DNA of 64,000 bases from Mycobacterium colombiense. Lineage in GTDB: Bacteria > Actinomycetota > Actinomycetes > Mycobacteriales > Mycobacteriaceae. The stretch lies in contig NZ_MBEI01000056.1 in NCBI RefSeq assembly GCF_001953985.1, forward strand, positions 124,001-188,000, in the 5' to 3' direction. The notes under the pieces were generated by a model, which ran no database searches, had not been told where the DNA came from, and was given only the letters and a program-made list of their open reading frames with translations. The translations under genes and the position numbers were made by a program. Every line of letters begins with the position of its first letter. Position 1 is the first letter of the stretch. This document shows, piece after piece, positions 52,903-61,672 of this stretch.

Positions 52903-54108
52903 TTACCGAAGGACCTTGACGGGCACGTTCTTCCAGCCCGCGACGTTCTGCATGTTCACCCGTTTGCATCCCGCCCAGTCCACTTCGTAGCGCGGCATGA
53001 AGTCGAGCAGCCGCTCCAGCGCGATCCGGCTTTCCAGACGGGCCAGCGCGGCGCCGAGGCAGCTGTGGATCCCGTACCCGAGTCCGAGGTGCTGCGCCTC
53101 GGTCTGGTCACGCTCAATGTCGAACGTGTCGGCGTCGGTGAAGGCCTCCGGGTCGCGGTTCGCCGCGGCGCCGCAAAGGAATACGGGTTTGCCCGGCGGG
53201 ATCACGCCACCGCTGACGTGGGCCTCTTTCAGGGTGTAGCGGACGTTGTACTGCACCGGGCCCTCGTAGCGCAGTAGCTCTTCGACGGCGCCCGGAATCT
53301 TGTCGCGGTCCTCCTGCAGCTTCTGCCACTGGTCGGGATGGTTTGCGAAGATGACCGCCGCGTTGCCCATCAGTTTGGTGACGGTCTCGGCGCCCGCACC
53401 GCCCAGAAGGGTTGCGAATCCGCAAATCTCGATGTCGTCGAGCTTGCGCAGCTCGCCGTCCTCGCCCGGGATCTCGGCCGCGATCAGCCGGCTGATCATG
53501 TCTTCCTGCGGCTCCTGACGCCGCTCCTGGACCAGGCTGAAGTAGTACATCGCCGTGTCGATGTTGGCCTGGATGCCGGCTTCGCTGACCTCGATCTGCC
53601 CGGGCTCGTGATGCAGGCTGGTGTCGATCCAGTGGCGAACCTGCTGGCGGTATTCCTCCGGCACGCCGGCCATCCGGGTGATTACTTCAACCGGGAACGG
53701 CCCGGAGAAGTCCTGCACGACGTCGAAATTGTCCGAGTCGACGGCGCCGAGATACTTGTCGATCACTTCGATGATCGTCTCGCGCTGCGATTGAATGGCC
53801 CGCGGGGTGAACGCCTTGTTGAGCAGGCTGCGCATGTGGCGGTGCTCCGGCGGGTCCATGAAGATGATCGACTTCTGCTCGGGCGCGATGCCACGGCGCA
53901 CCATCGCCAGGTCGCAGCCGCGCGCCGACGAATACGTCTCGAAGTCCTTGAACGCGGCCGCCACGTCTTCGTGACGGGTCAGCGCGTAGAAGTCCTCCTT
54001 CTCGTCGTAATACAGGGGCGCGTCCTCGCGCATCCGCCGATAGATGTCGAACGGATTGTTGAAGTAGTCCTCGGAGTACGGATCGAAGACGACCTTCGAT
54101 TTTGTCAC
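52903..54108 (-). CDS. Cytochrome P450
   Basis: A 401-residue soluble P450. The start is GTG at 54108, five bases after GGAGGA; upstream codons to 54207 do not look like protein. The I-helix reads LLGGAGAETVTK, ExxR is EELLR, and the heme loop is LGYGIHSCLGAALARLE. The DxDETV-like Glu-Thr pair supports normal oxygen activation. It is the last-but-one gene of a minus-strand unit that begins with the DUF35-thiolase fusion at 58372, although a 112-bp gap before it contains its own repeats. Confidence 0.9.
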   Translation of the reverse strand: MTKSKVVFDPYSEDYFNNPFDIYRRMREDAPLYYDEKEDFYALTRHEDVAAAFKDFETYSSARGCDLAMVRRGIAPEQKSIIFMDPPEHRHMRSLLNKAFTPRAIQSQRETIIEVIDKYLGAVDSDNFDVVQDFSGPFPVEVITRMAGVPEEYRQQVRHWIDTSLHHEPGQIEVSEAGIQANIDTAMYYFSLVQERRQEPQEDMISRLIAAEIPGEDGELRKLDDIEICGFATLLGGAGAETVTKLMGNAAVIFANHPDQWQKLQEDRDKIPGAVEELLRYEGPVQYNVRYTLKEAHVSGGVIPPGKPVFLCGAAANRDPEAFTDADTFDIERDQTEAQHLGLGYGIHSCLGAALARLESRIALERLLDFMPRYEVDWAGCKRVNMQNVAGWKNVPVKVLR

Positions 54109-54163
54109 TGAATCCTCCTCAGCGGCGAGGTCGGGCTGAACCTTTACAGCGGAGTCCCTGACT

Positions 54164-54179
54164 GTAACGCTAACGGTAA
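54164..54179. promoter_or_regulatory. Direct TAACG repeats upstream of P450
   Basis: GTAACGcTAACGGTAA contains TAACG at 54165-54169 and 54171-54175 with a trailing GTAA; it lies 56 bp upstream of the P450 start and may be a regulatory or -35 element. It has no clear palindrome. Confidence 0.3.
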
Positions 54180-54219
54180 TACCTTCGTGACGAACCGGAA
54201 AGACCAAAACGCTGGCATT

Positions 54220-55020
54220 TCAAACCCTCTTCGCAGTGTGGATCTTCTCGATGACGTCTTCCAGCGCACCCAAGCCGCCGCCCAGCTCCGCGGCGATATC
54301 GCGGACGACGGCCACGTCCTTAGCGACGAAGTCGCCGGCGACCTCGATGAATGACGCGACGGAACCGCCTGCCGCGACGAGGTTCAGCACCCGGCTGGTC
54401 GCGCTGCCGTGCTGCAGGGCGCTCAGCAATGTCGATTCCGGCACGCCGAGCCGCTCTCCCAGCCGGATTGACTCGGTGAGCAACCCGATCTGCGCGGCGA
54501 ACAGAGCGTTGTTGACGAGCTTCACCTTCTGGCCGGCGCCCGTCGGCCCGACGTGCAGGACGGGACCTGCATAGCAACGCAGCAGCGGTCGGACCCGGTC
54601 AACCGTTTGGTCGGCGCCGCCCACGAACAGCGTGACCCGGCCGGCCTCGATGTCGTGCGGACCGCCGCTGACCGGGGCATCGACGACGTCAACGCCGTTG
54701 GCGCGCTCGGCAATGGCCTCGATGGTGTTCGGATTCGCGGTGGTGTGCACCACCAGTACCGAACCGGGCGCCATGCTCGGCAGCAGTGCGGTGTCCAGGC
54801 AGACATCCCGCACCTGTTGGTCGGTGAGCACGCACAGCACCACCACATCGGAGTCCGCACCGGCCTCGGCCGCCTCGTTGACCGCCCGCGCGCCCAGTTG
54901 CTCGAGTTCGCGGCACTTTTCGGCGGTCCGGCCCAGCACGTGGACATCGTGACCGGCGGCCACCAGACGGCCCACCATGGGGCGACCCATCCGCCCCGCG
55001 CCGATGAAACCAACCCTCAC
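54220..55020 (-). CDS. NAD(P)-dependent 3-hydroxyisobutyrate dehydrogenase-family protein
   Basis: A 266-residue beta-hydroxyacid dehydrogenase. GFIGAGRMGRPM is the Rossmann loop, DAPVSGGPHDIEAG the substrate motif, and the catalytic Lys is in GQKVKLVNNALF. It would oxidise a 3-hydroxy acid or reduce a semialdehyde. The ATG overlaps the stop of the upstream paralogue by 4 bp. The pair may form a heterodimer or act on two stereoisomers. Confidence 0.86.
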   Translation of the reverse strand: MRVGFIGAGRMGRPMVGRLVAAGHDVHVLGRTAEKCRELEQLGARAVNEAAEAGADSDVVVLCVLTDQQVRDVCLDTALLPSMAPGSVLVVHTTANPNTIEAIAERANGVDVVDAPVSGGPHDIEAGRVTLFVGGADQTVDRVRPLLRCYAGPVLHVGPTGAGQKVKLVNNALFAAQIGLLTESIRLGERLGVPESTLLSALQHGSATSRVLNLVAAGGSVASFIEVAGDFVAKDVAVVRDIAAELGGGLGALEDVIEKIHTAKRV

Positions 55021-55832
55021 CGCGGGTGGTCCATCAGGGCAAGCGCCGCATCGGCCGCGTCGAGCACTGCTCCGCCGTTCGCCCCGACCCGGCCGGCGAG
55101 GTCGACCACCAGCCGGACGTCCTTCTGCAGCAGGCCTCCCGCGACGCCGGCCAGCCGGTCCAGCCCGCCTATACCGCCGAGGGCGTTGAGCGCGAAGCTG
55201 TTTCCACTACTGCGGGAGACCACCTCGGTGAGACGCTCCGGCTCGACGCCCAACTCCTTGGCCAGGGACAGGGCGGTGGCAGCCGTAGCCAGGTTGGCGG
55301 TGAACAACAGGTTGTTCAGCAGCTTCGTGGCTTGTCCCGAACCCAGCTCGCCGAGGTGAACGACCGGATCGGCATAGGTTTCGAAGACCGGACGACAGCG
55401 CTCGACGACGTCAGTGTCGCCGCCGACCATCACCAGCAGTCGGCCCTCGGCCGCCGCGCCTCCCCCTCCGCTGACCGGCGCGTCGATGACGGAAACTCCT
55501 TGAGGGGCGGCCTTGTCCGCAAGCTCTCGACAAGTGTTCGGATGCACCGTGCTGTGCACGGCGATGACGCTGCCGGGTTGCATCGTCGTCAATAACCCGT
55601 TTTCGCCGCAGGCGAGGTCGTCGATGTCGGCATCGCCGATCACGCAGAGGCAGACCAGATCACTGGCCGCGGCGAGCTCAGCCGGGGACGCGGCGAGGGT
55701 GGCCGGGGTGTCGGCGAAGGCCTCGAGGGCCTCCGGTCGCCGCGCCCACAGCGTGGTGGGGTACCCGCCCTCGGCGATCCGCCGCGCCATGGGCCCGCCC
55801 TGGCTGCCCAACCCGATGAATCCGACGCGCAT
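55017..55832 (-). CDS. NAD(P)-dependent 3-hydroxyisobutyrate dehydrogenase-family protein, paralogue
   Basis: A 271-residue homologue of the downstream gene. GFIGLGSQGGPM (Ser-Gln in place of the usual Asn-Met/Arg-Met), DAPVSGGGGAAAEG and the Lys in GQATKLLNNLLF. The two proteins align throughout with diverged sequence, so the duplication is old. Same operon as the hydrolase at 55833 (abutting, no gap). Confidence 0.86.
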   Translation of the reverse strand: MRVGFIGLGSQGGPMARRIAEGGYPTTLWARRPEALEAFADTPATLAASPAELAAASDLVCLCVIGDADIDDLACGENGLLTTMQPGSVIAVHSTVHPNTCRELADKAAPQGVSVIDAPVSGGGGAAAEGRLLVMVGGDTDVVERCRPVFETYADPVVHLGELGSGQATKLLNNLLFTANLATAATALSLAKELGVEPERLTEVVSRSSGNSFALNALGGIGGLDRLAGVAGGLLQKDVRLVVDLAGRVGANGGAVLDAADAALALMDHPR

Positions 55833-56720
55833 CTACCCCGCCTCCAGATCGGATTCGGTGTTCGCTACACGCTCGGCCACGCATTCCCGCACGAAATCAA
55901 GGACTTTCGAGTGATAGTCGGGGGCGGCGTGGCTCAGGCTGATGTTGTGCCCGGCGTCCGGCTGTCGATGCACGATGAACCGGGGCGCTCCGGCGAACAG
56001 GGCACCGATCTCGGTCACCGCCGCATCGTCGGTCTGCCAGACCTTTTCGTGCTCGGCGATGCTGAAGTGCACGGGGACGCGCACGGCGGGTGCGAGCTCC
56101 GGAAAAGTCTGTCGCGCCCAGTCCGACACCATCCGGTCCTCGTAGGACGGAGCCGAAGGCGAGATCGTGGCGCCGCCGAGGACCTCGGGCGGATAGAGTT
56201 CCTCTGGGCTCCAGAGCAATTCGCGCATGCCCGACGGGCGGTGTTCGCGGGTAGCCGTTTTCAGTATGTCCTTGGCCGCGGGGTGGTAGCGCCGGCCGGT
56301 GCCGGCCAGTTCGATGCCGAGCAGATCGGCGCCGCGCCCGTCGGCGGCCAACCGTATCGTCAGCTCGCAGCCGCCAGAATGACCCCACACGAATACACCT
56401 GCGCCACGCGGTCGTTCGCCGAGGATACGATCGACGGCACCGTAAGCCAGGTTGACGCGCTGCTCGCCGGAGACCATCGCTTCCGGGTAGGGTGCCGAGC
56501 TGCCATAGCCGGGCCGATCGAGGGCCACCACCGTGAATCCGGCTGCCGCGCCGGTCCGGGCGAGGGAATACGACGGATGACCCGGGCAATCGAAATACAT
56601 TGCGGTGGTGCCGCCCCCGTGAATCGCCACGATCACGGCCTTGGGGTCTTCGGCTTCGGTGACCAACGCCGACATCGGTACCCCGTCCACGATCACCAGC
56701 CTCGGACGCGGCGTACTCAT
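55833..56720 (-). CDS. Alpha/beta hydrolase
   Basis: A 295-residue alpha/beta hydrolase. HGGGTTAMYF is the oxyanion strand, WGHSGGCEL carries the nucleophilic Ser, and DAGHNISLSH the catalytic His; the acidic position is in FSIAEHEKVW, where Glu rather than Asp may serve. Likely a thioesterase, esterase or lactonase of the pathway. It overlaps the DUF35-thiolase gene by 4 bp. Confidence 0.82.
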   Translation of the reverse strand: MSTPRPRLVIVDGVPMSALVTEAEDPKAVIVAIHGGGTTAMYFDCPGHPSYSLARTGAAAGFTVVALDRPGYGSSAPYPEAMVSGEQRVNLAYGAVDRILGERPRGAGVFVWGHSGGCELTIRLAADGRGADLLGIELAGTGRRYHPAAKDILKTATREHRPSGMRELLWSPEELYPPEVLGGATISPSAPSYEDRMVSDWARQTFPELAPAVRVPVHFSIAEHEKVWQTDDAAVTEIGALFAGAPRFIVHRQPDAGHNISLSHAAPDYHSKVLDFVRECVAERVANTESDLEAG

Positions 56721-58372
56721 CCGTCAGCCCGCAGCAAGAGCACACCGCTGGGAGTGAGGCCGCCGCTGCTGACCACACCGACGCGGGCGTCGGCGACCTG
56801 GCGGTCACCGGCTTCGCCGCGAAGCTGGGTGATCGCCTCGTGCACGAGTCCCATGCCGTGCGTGCGGCCGTGCGAGAGTTGGCCGCCGTGGGTGTTGAGC
56901 GGCAACAGGCCGTCGCGCGCAATGTTTTTGCCGCCGTCCAGGAATTCTTTGGCCTCACCGATACCGCAGAAACCCAGCGCCTCGATCCAGGACAGGCAGT
57001 TAAAGGAAAACCCGTCGTAGAGCTCGGCGACGTCGACGTCGGCGGGCCGCAGCGAGGTACGCGTCCACACGTGCGCCGCCTGGCCCAACACCTGCGGCTC
57101 GTGGGTGAGAGTGCTTTGGTCCCAATCGAGTCGCTCGACGATCTGCGTGCCAACCGCTTCCACCAGCACCGGCGGCTTCGCCAGGTCGCGGGCGGCGTCG
57201 ACGGCCGAGACGATGACGGCGATGGCGCCGTCGCACGGCACGTCGCAGTCGTACAGCCCGAAGGGTGTGGTGATGGGCCGCGCGTTCAGGTAGTCGTCCA
57301 TCGTCATCGGCGTCCGGTAAATGGCGGTCGGGTTCAGCTCGGCGTTGGCCCGTTGATTCAACGCGATCCAGCCCAGCGTTTCCTTGGTGGTGCCGTAGCG
57401 GTGAAAGTGCCGCTGCGCGTTCATCGCCAACGTGTGCGCCGCCGAGGTCGCGCCGAATGGCATCTGCCAGCCCGACATTCGGCCCATCGACGGGGTGATC
57501 TTGCCCTGCTTCATCAGCTCGCCGTGGGTGGCTTCCCACAGCGTGCGGAAGCACAACACGTGCCGCGCCAGCCCGCAGGCGATCGCCATCATCGCGGAGA
57601 TCACCGAACCGCCAGGCCCGAACGTCTCCATGGTGCCGTTGTGCCACGTCGGCCGGATCCCGAGCGCGGCCTCCAGCGCGGTAACCCCGCCTTCGCCCAT
57701 GCCCGCGACGTTGATCGGGCCCGGGTAGGTGGACAGGCCGTCGATGTCGGCATAGGTCAGGCCGGCGTCGGCGATGGCCGCTTCGCACGCCTGCACCGTG
57801 AGCGCCAGCGGCAGCTGCATCAACCGGCGTCCGATCGGCGACGCGCCGATCCCGGTCAGCGCGACCTTGTCCTCGAACTTCTCGACGGTCAGCATCGGTC
57901 GGACGTGTTCGCCGAACCGTTCCGGCGCGATCTCATCGTCCGGTAGGGGAGCGGACTGCCCGTCGGCACTCGGCTTGAACAGCGGAAACCAGACGTCCTC
58001 GACCTGCTCGAAGACGACCTCGACCTGCTGGCCGAGTTCGAGCTGATCGGGCTCGCACTCGACGATGTTGGTGGTTAGGCGCACGCGGGGGTCTTCGGCT
58101 ATCGCCACCTGCGCGATCACGTACGGCGCACGCAGCCCGGGCAGGCTGAATCGCTCGTTGATGGTGAATCCGGCCAGCGTCGCTTGGCCCGAAACGGCCC
58201 GCACACCGACGTCGCGGGACCGGCAGTACCGGCACACCGGCGCCGGCGGATGGATCAGCGATTCACAGACCTGGCATTCCTGCAGCCGTAGTTTTCCGTC
58301 GGCACCCGAGGTCCAGAAAAACTCGTTCTCCGGCGTGACCTGGGGCAATGGGCGGCCTGGTGCTGCTGACAC
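56717..58372 (-). CDS. DUF35 (Zn-ribbon/OB-fold)-thiolase fusion, putative steroid-type retro-aldolase
   Basis: A 551-residue fusion. Residues 1-150 are a DUF35 module: a zinc ribbon (Cys33, Cys36, Cys47, Cys50) and an OB-fold. Residues 165-551 are a thiolase-like domain of the Ltp2/SCPx type (LTGIGASPIGRR, EACEAAIADAGL, VDVAELYDGFSFNCLSWIEALGFC, HGGQLSHGRTHGMG). The thiolase nucleophile Cys is absent (ETFGPGGSVIS region). In cholesterol side-chain degradation a separate DUF35 subunit (ChsH2) binds Ltp2 to make an aldolase that cleaves propionyl- or acetyl-CoA from a branched side chain; here both halves are in one chain, so C-C cleavage of a tertiary hydroxyacyl-CoA is the expected reaction. 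Confidence 0.85.
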   Translation of the reverse strand: MSAAPGRPLPQVTPENEFFWTSGADGKLRLQECQVCESLIHPPAPVCRYCRSRDVGVRAVSGQATLAGFTINERFSLPGLRAPYVIAQVAIAEDPRVRLTTNIVECEPDQLELGQQVEVVFEQVEDVWFPLFKPSADGQSAPLPDDEIAPERFGEHVRPMLTVEKFEDKVALTGIGASPIGRRLMQLPLALTVQACEAAIADAGLTYADIDGLSTYPGPINVAGMGEGGVTALEAALGIRPTWHNGTMETFGPGGSVISAMMAIACGLARHVLCFRTLWEATHGELMKQGKITPSMGRMSGWQMPFGATSAAHTLAMNAQRHFHRYGTTKETLGWIALNQRANAELNPTAIYRTPMTMDDYLNARPITTPFGLYDCDVPCDGAIAVIVSAVDAARDLAKPPVLVEAVGTQIVERLDWDQSTLTHEPQVLGQAAHVWTRTSLRPADVDVAELYDGFSFNCLSWIEALGFCGIGEAKEFLDGGKNIARDGLLPLNTHGGQLSHGRTHGMGLVHEAITQLRGEAGDRQVADARVGVVSSGGLTPSGVLLLRADG

Positions 58373-58516
58373 GTCACCTCCGGGGGTCGCACGGCCCTTG
58401 AAAGCAATCTGGTAGGCCCGTTATACGAATCGGAGAATTACGTTATCATTCCCGAGCTGGGGCGATCTAGACGGCGCAGGTAGTGCCGGTCATGTATGTC
58501 GCGAGATGTGCCGCCG
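58373..58516. other. Promoter region of the DUF35-thiolase operon
   Basis: 144 bp without a gene. GGAGAATTACGTTATCATTCC (58431-58451) has loosely inverted ends GGAGAAT/ATTCC and a central ACGT; the half GGAGAAT recalls the GAGAAT operators but the spacing is wrong. On the minus strand ATAACG.. sequences could serve as promoter elements. Confidence 0.3.
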
Positions 58517-58840
58517 TCAGTACGGCACCCAGGTGCCGGTGAAATACGTCCCCCATTGGTGAAAGCCGGCATTCCACATGGGTTCGTTCGGTGACCACCA
58601 TGGCCGCGGCGGAGGGGGTGGTGGCACATCCTGCGCCGCAAACGGCGGCGCATATACCGGCGGAGCGGTGTACCAGTCCGGCATCGCCGGTAGTGGTTTG
58701 CACTCAAACGTCGACACATTCCACGACATGTTGGGATCGCACTGCGCCGAGCTGATTGCCGGCGTCGCGATCACCGCGACAGTCATCGCCACGAAGGCGA
58801 CCGCGATCGCAGCGGTCAGACGACCAAATAACCACCTCAT
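58517..58840 (-). CDS. Small secreted Pro-rich protein
   Basis: A 107-residue protein from the ATG at 58840. The first 32 residues are a Sec signal (RWLFGRL then a hydrophobic stretch ending in ATPAISSA). The mature part has two Cys (CDPNMSW and FECKP) that may form a disulfide, then a Pro run with WWSPNEPMWNAG. No lipobox. The pattern resembles short exported mycobacterial proteins of unknown function. It is unrelated to the flanking catabolic genes. Confidence 0.72.
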   Translation of the reverse strand: MRWLFGRLTAAIAVAFVAMTVAVIATPAISSAQCDPNMSWNVSTFECKPLPAMPDWYTAPPVYAPPFAAQDVPPPPPPRPWWSPNEPMWNAGFHQWGTYFTGTWVPY

Positions 58841-59014
58841 GGTGGGCCTCCCAGGTGGGGCCATTCCGGCCCCGGCTGGTGCCAGCTTATTCCGTCGACA
58901 CCGCCGCGACCAGATGAAACATTCGGCGTGACAGAACACCGAGCTGGGTCGTCGTGGCGTTTCCTGTCGGCCAAGAGTTATGCTCGCCAGCGCCGTATCA
59001 AGTACTTAACACTC

Positions 59015-59020
59015 GGAGGG
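59015..59020 (+). promoter_or_regulatory. Shine-Dalgarno GGAGGG deciding the TTG start of the epimerase-like gene
   Basis: GGAGGG four bases before TTG at 59025; no ATG fits. The site supports a short Shine-Dalgarno to start spacing. Confidence 0.6.
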
Positions 59021-59024
59021 CTGG

Positions 59025-59948
59025 TTGCTCGACGCAGAGAAGATCCTGATCACCGGGGCGACGGGCAAGATCGCGTTTCCGATCGCGCGTGCCCTCGCGG
59101 CGGCGGGAAACGAGGTGTGGGGCGCCGCGCGCCTGAAAGATCCCGCGGCCCGGCAAAAACTAGTGAACGCCGGGATCAAGCCCGTGGCACTGGACGTCAG
59201 CACCGGTGACTTCTCAGCTCTCCCGGACGATTTCACCTACGTCTTTCATGCGGCCGTAGACCCGGGCACCGACGAATGGACCCGGTGCGTTGAAACGAAC
59301 GCACAGAACTCGGGCGAATTGCTCTACCACTGCCGCGCCGCAAGGGGTTTCGTCTTCTGCTCCACGGGCTCGATCTACGCCTATCAAGGCCGCCGACCGT
59401 TGACCGAGACCGATCCGCCGGGGGCGCCGCTGCGGGCGAACTACAGCTTCTCCAAGGTTGCCGCGGAAGCGGTGTGCACCTGGGTCGCCAAGCGCTACCA
59501 GGTTCCGCTCACCATCATCCGGATCTGTTCGACGTATGGCCCCCAGGGCGGCGCGCCCGCCGACCGCCTCGATGCGATGTTGGCGGGCAAGCCTATTCGG
59601 CTGCATCCCGACAAGCCGAATAATTACAACCCCATCTACGAAGACGACTACGTGGAGCTGGGCATCCGCGCGATGGAAGTCGCCGCGATGCCGCCCGTCG
59701 TGGTGAACTGGGCGGGCAGCGAAACGGTCAGCGTGGAGGAGTACTGCGCGTTCATGGGTGAGCTGGTGGGTGTCGAACCGATCTTCGAGTACACGCCCGA
59801 GGCGCACACCCCGCTGTGGCCGGACGTCACCCACATGCACGACGTGCTCGGGCGCACCAAGGTGTCGTGGCGTGACGGCTTCCGGCGCATGGTCGCGGCC
59901 CGCCATCCCGAAATCGCGCTGCCCGAACATGATTCGACGAGATCCTGA
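59025..59948 (+). CDS. NAD-dependent epimerase/dehydratase-family (extended SDR)
   Basis: A 307-residue extended SDR. ITGATGKIAFPIARAL binds NAD(P), FCSTGSIYAYQ supplies Ser/Tyr region, and YSFSKVAAE supplies YxxxK. ICSTYGPQG is the post-YxxxK signature. TTG start at 59025. It may act on nucleotide sugars or, more likely here, on a 3-beta-hydroxy/keto steroid-like or hydroxyacyl substrate. It leads a three-gene rightward unit with 59960 and 60716 (12-bp gaps). Confidence 0.83.
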   Translation: MLDAEKILITGATGKIAFPIARALAAAGNEVWGAARLKDPAARQKLVNAGIKPVALDVSTGDFSALPDDFTYVFHAAVDPGTDEWTRCVETNAQNSGELLYHCRAARGFVFCSTGSIYAYQGRRPLTETDPPGAPLRANYSFSKVAAEAVCTWVAKRYQVPLTIIRICSTYGPQGGAPADRLDAMLAGKPIRLHPDKPNNYNPIYEDDYVELGIRAMEVAAMPPVVVNWAGSETVSVEEYCAFMGELVGVEPIFEYTPEAHTPLWPDVTHMHDVLGRTKVSWRDGFRRMVAARHPEIALPEHDSTRS

Positions 59949-59959
59949 GGACTGACGCC

Positions 59960-60703
59960 ATGCATCTTCCCGGTACGCCATCGGACGAGGTCGCCGAGAT
60001 TCTTACCACCGGGAGCGGCGAGATCACCACGCTGTTCGTCTCCATGGCGATCCGCCACCCCGACGGCAAGGACGCCGAGTACCTGCGCTGGCACAGCCTG
60101 GACCATCGCCCGGAGCAACACCGGCTGGCCGCGGTGCGCGCCTCGTTGCGCCTGGTGTCCACACCGGCCTGTCGCGCCGCACGCGCGCTCACCGAGGGGC
60201 CGTTGGACGCGGTCGACCATGTGATGACGTACTTCTTCACCGACACGGCCGGACTGCAGGATTTCAATGAGCTGTCAACGGCATTGGGCAATGCCGGCCG
60301 CAAACTTCCGCTGCTGCCACCGGTGGAGCGTGGCGTGTACGAGGTGCAACACAAAGCGGCCGCGCCGCGCGTGAGGATCGGATCTGACGTCCTGCCCTGG
60401 CTGCCCGTGCGGGGCGCGGTCGTGTTGGTCGAGCGGGGGTCGGCACCGCCGGACCGGCTGGTGGAGGTCGACGGTGTCGCCGGCGTCTGGTCCGCGTTGT
60501 CGCGCCGGGTCGACGCCAGCCTGGCCAGTGCCCGAGAGAACCAGACGATCACCTACTGCTTCCTCGATGACGATCCCATCGCTACCGCCGAACGGCTACG
60601 CCCGGTACTCAAGGCCCGCTGGGCCGAGTCGGGCGTCGAACCGCTTTTCGCCGCACCATTTTTCGCGGTCGTTCCATACGAGTGGGATCGGTATGTGCCA
60701 TAG
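59960..60703 (+). CDS. Conserved hypothetical protein
   Basis: A 247-residue protein with no motif I can name. The N half (FVSMAIRHPDGKDAEYLRWHSLDHRPEQHRLAAVRASLRLV) and the C half (ITYCFLDDDPIATAERLRPVLKARW) both have beta-alpha-beta patterns consistent with two ferredoxin-like (dimeric alpha-beta barrel) units, as in the EthD/ABM-type proteins of degradation clusters. The DHRPEQH segment recalls the EthD-type helix. Co-transcribed between an epimerase-like gene and an LLM gene. Confidence 0.68.
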   Translation: MHLPGTPSDEVAEILTTGSGEITTLFVSMAIRHPDGKDAEYLRWHSLDHRPEQHRLAAVRASLRLVSTPACRAARALTEGPLDAVDHVMTYFFTDTAGLQDFNELSTALGNAGRKLPLLPPVERGVYEVQHKAAAPRVRIGSDVLPWLPVRGAVVLVERGSAPPDRLVEVDGVAGVWSALSRRVDASLASARENQTITYCFLDDDPIATAERLRPVLKARWAESGVEPLFAAPFFAVVPYEWDRYVP

Positions 60704-60715
60704 GGAAGGGGTCGC

Positions 60716-61672
60716 GTGCGCATCGGCTTGATGGTTGGCTCCGACAAGGAGCGCTCGCGCGCTGATCGGCTTGCCGGGCTGATCGACGACGGTGTCACGG
60801 CCGAAGGCCACGGATTCACCGCGTTTTGGATGCCCCAGGTCCCGGGCTACCTCGACGCCATGACCGCGGTGGCCCTGCTCGGGCAGGCCACCGACCACAT
60901 CGAGATCGGAACGGCGGTCGTTCCGATCCAGACTCGCCATCCGATGATCATGGCGCAACAAGCCTTGACCACCCAGGTGGCGTGCGGCGGGCGGTTGACG
61001 CTCGGCATTGGGCCCTCGCATCACTGGATCGTCAACTCGCAACTGGGCTTGCCCTACGATCGCCCGGCGCGGTTGATACGCGACTATCTCGCGGTGCTCG
61101 ACGCAGCCTTCGGCGGACCGGGAACTATCGATGTCGACAACGAAAACTATTGCGTCCATTCGCCGGTCGATGTCACGGACGCATTCGAGATGCCGGTGCT
61201 GTTATCGGCGCTCGGGCCGACAATGCTGCAACTCGCCGGGGAGCGGGCCGGTGGCACCATCCTCTGGATGGCCGACGAGCGGGCGATCGGAGACCACGTC
61301 GTTCCGCGCATCACCGCGGCGGCCGACCGGGCCGGACGGTCCGCGCCGCGGATCGTCGCCGGTGTTCCCGTCGCGCTCTGCTCGGACAGCGAGACCGACG
61401 ATGCTCGCGCCTACGCCAGCGAGGTGCTGGGACACGCCGATTTCTCGCCGAACTATGTGCGGCTGCTGCAGCACGGTGACGCCGAAGACGTCGGCGACAC
61501 CATGGCGGCCGGCGACGAAAAGGCCGTTCTGGATCGGCTGCGCCGCTATCGGGACGCGGGCGTCACCGACCTGGCCGTGCGAATCGTGCCGCTGGGCAAG
61601 GACGCAACCGCACGGGCCGAATCGCGCCGTCGAACCCAGCAGTTCTTGTCGTCGCTGTGTCCGGCTCTTTGA
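60716..61672 (+). CDS. F420-dependent LLM-class oxidoreductase
   Basis: A 318-residue LLM protein of the F420-dependent type. AFWMPQVPGYLDAMTAVALLGQ and LTLGIGPSHHWIVNSQLGL match the coenzyme-binding face of mycobacterial F420 enzymes. GTG start at 60716, 12 bp after the previous gene. It would reduce or dehydrogenate an unsaturated or keto intermediate using F420. It is convergent with the acyl-CoA dehydrogenase at 61673, with the stop codons abutting. Confidence 0.84.
   Translation: MRIGLMVGSDKERSRADRLAGLIDDGVTAEGHGFTAFWMPQVPGYLDAMTAVALLGQATDHIEIGTAVVPIQTRHPMIMAQQALTTQVACGGRLTLGIGPSHHWIVNSQLGLPYDRPARLIRDYLAVLDAAFGGPGTIDVDNENYCVHSPVDVTDAFEMPVLLSALGPTMLQLAGERAGGTILWMADERAIGDHVVPRITAAADRAGRSAPRIVAGVPVALCSDSETDDARAYASEVLGHADFSPNYVRLLQHGDAEDVGDTMAAGDEKAVLDRLRRYRDAGVTDLAVRIVPLGKDATARAESRRRTQQFLSSLCPAL

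Noticed and set aside
58431..58451. GGAGAAT...ATTCC as another GAGAAT operator
   Set aside because: Spacing and right arm do not match the 15-bp form; listed only as a possible promoter feature.
59000..59007. AAGTACTT upstream of the epimerase-like gene as a third copy of the 22-bp operator
   Set aside because: ATCAAG and CTT fit the core, but the arms and flanks diverge; support is too weak.
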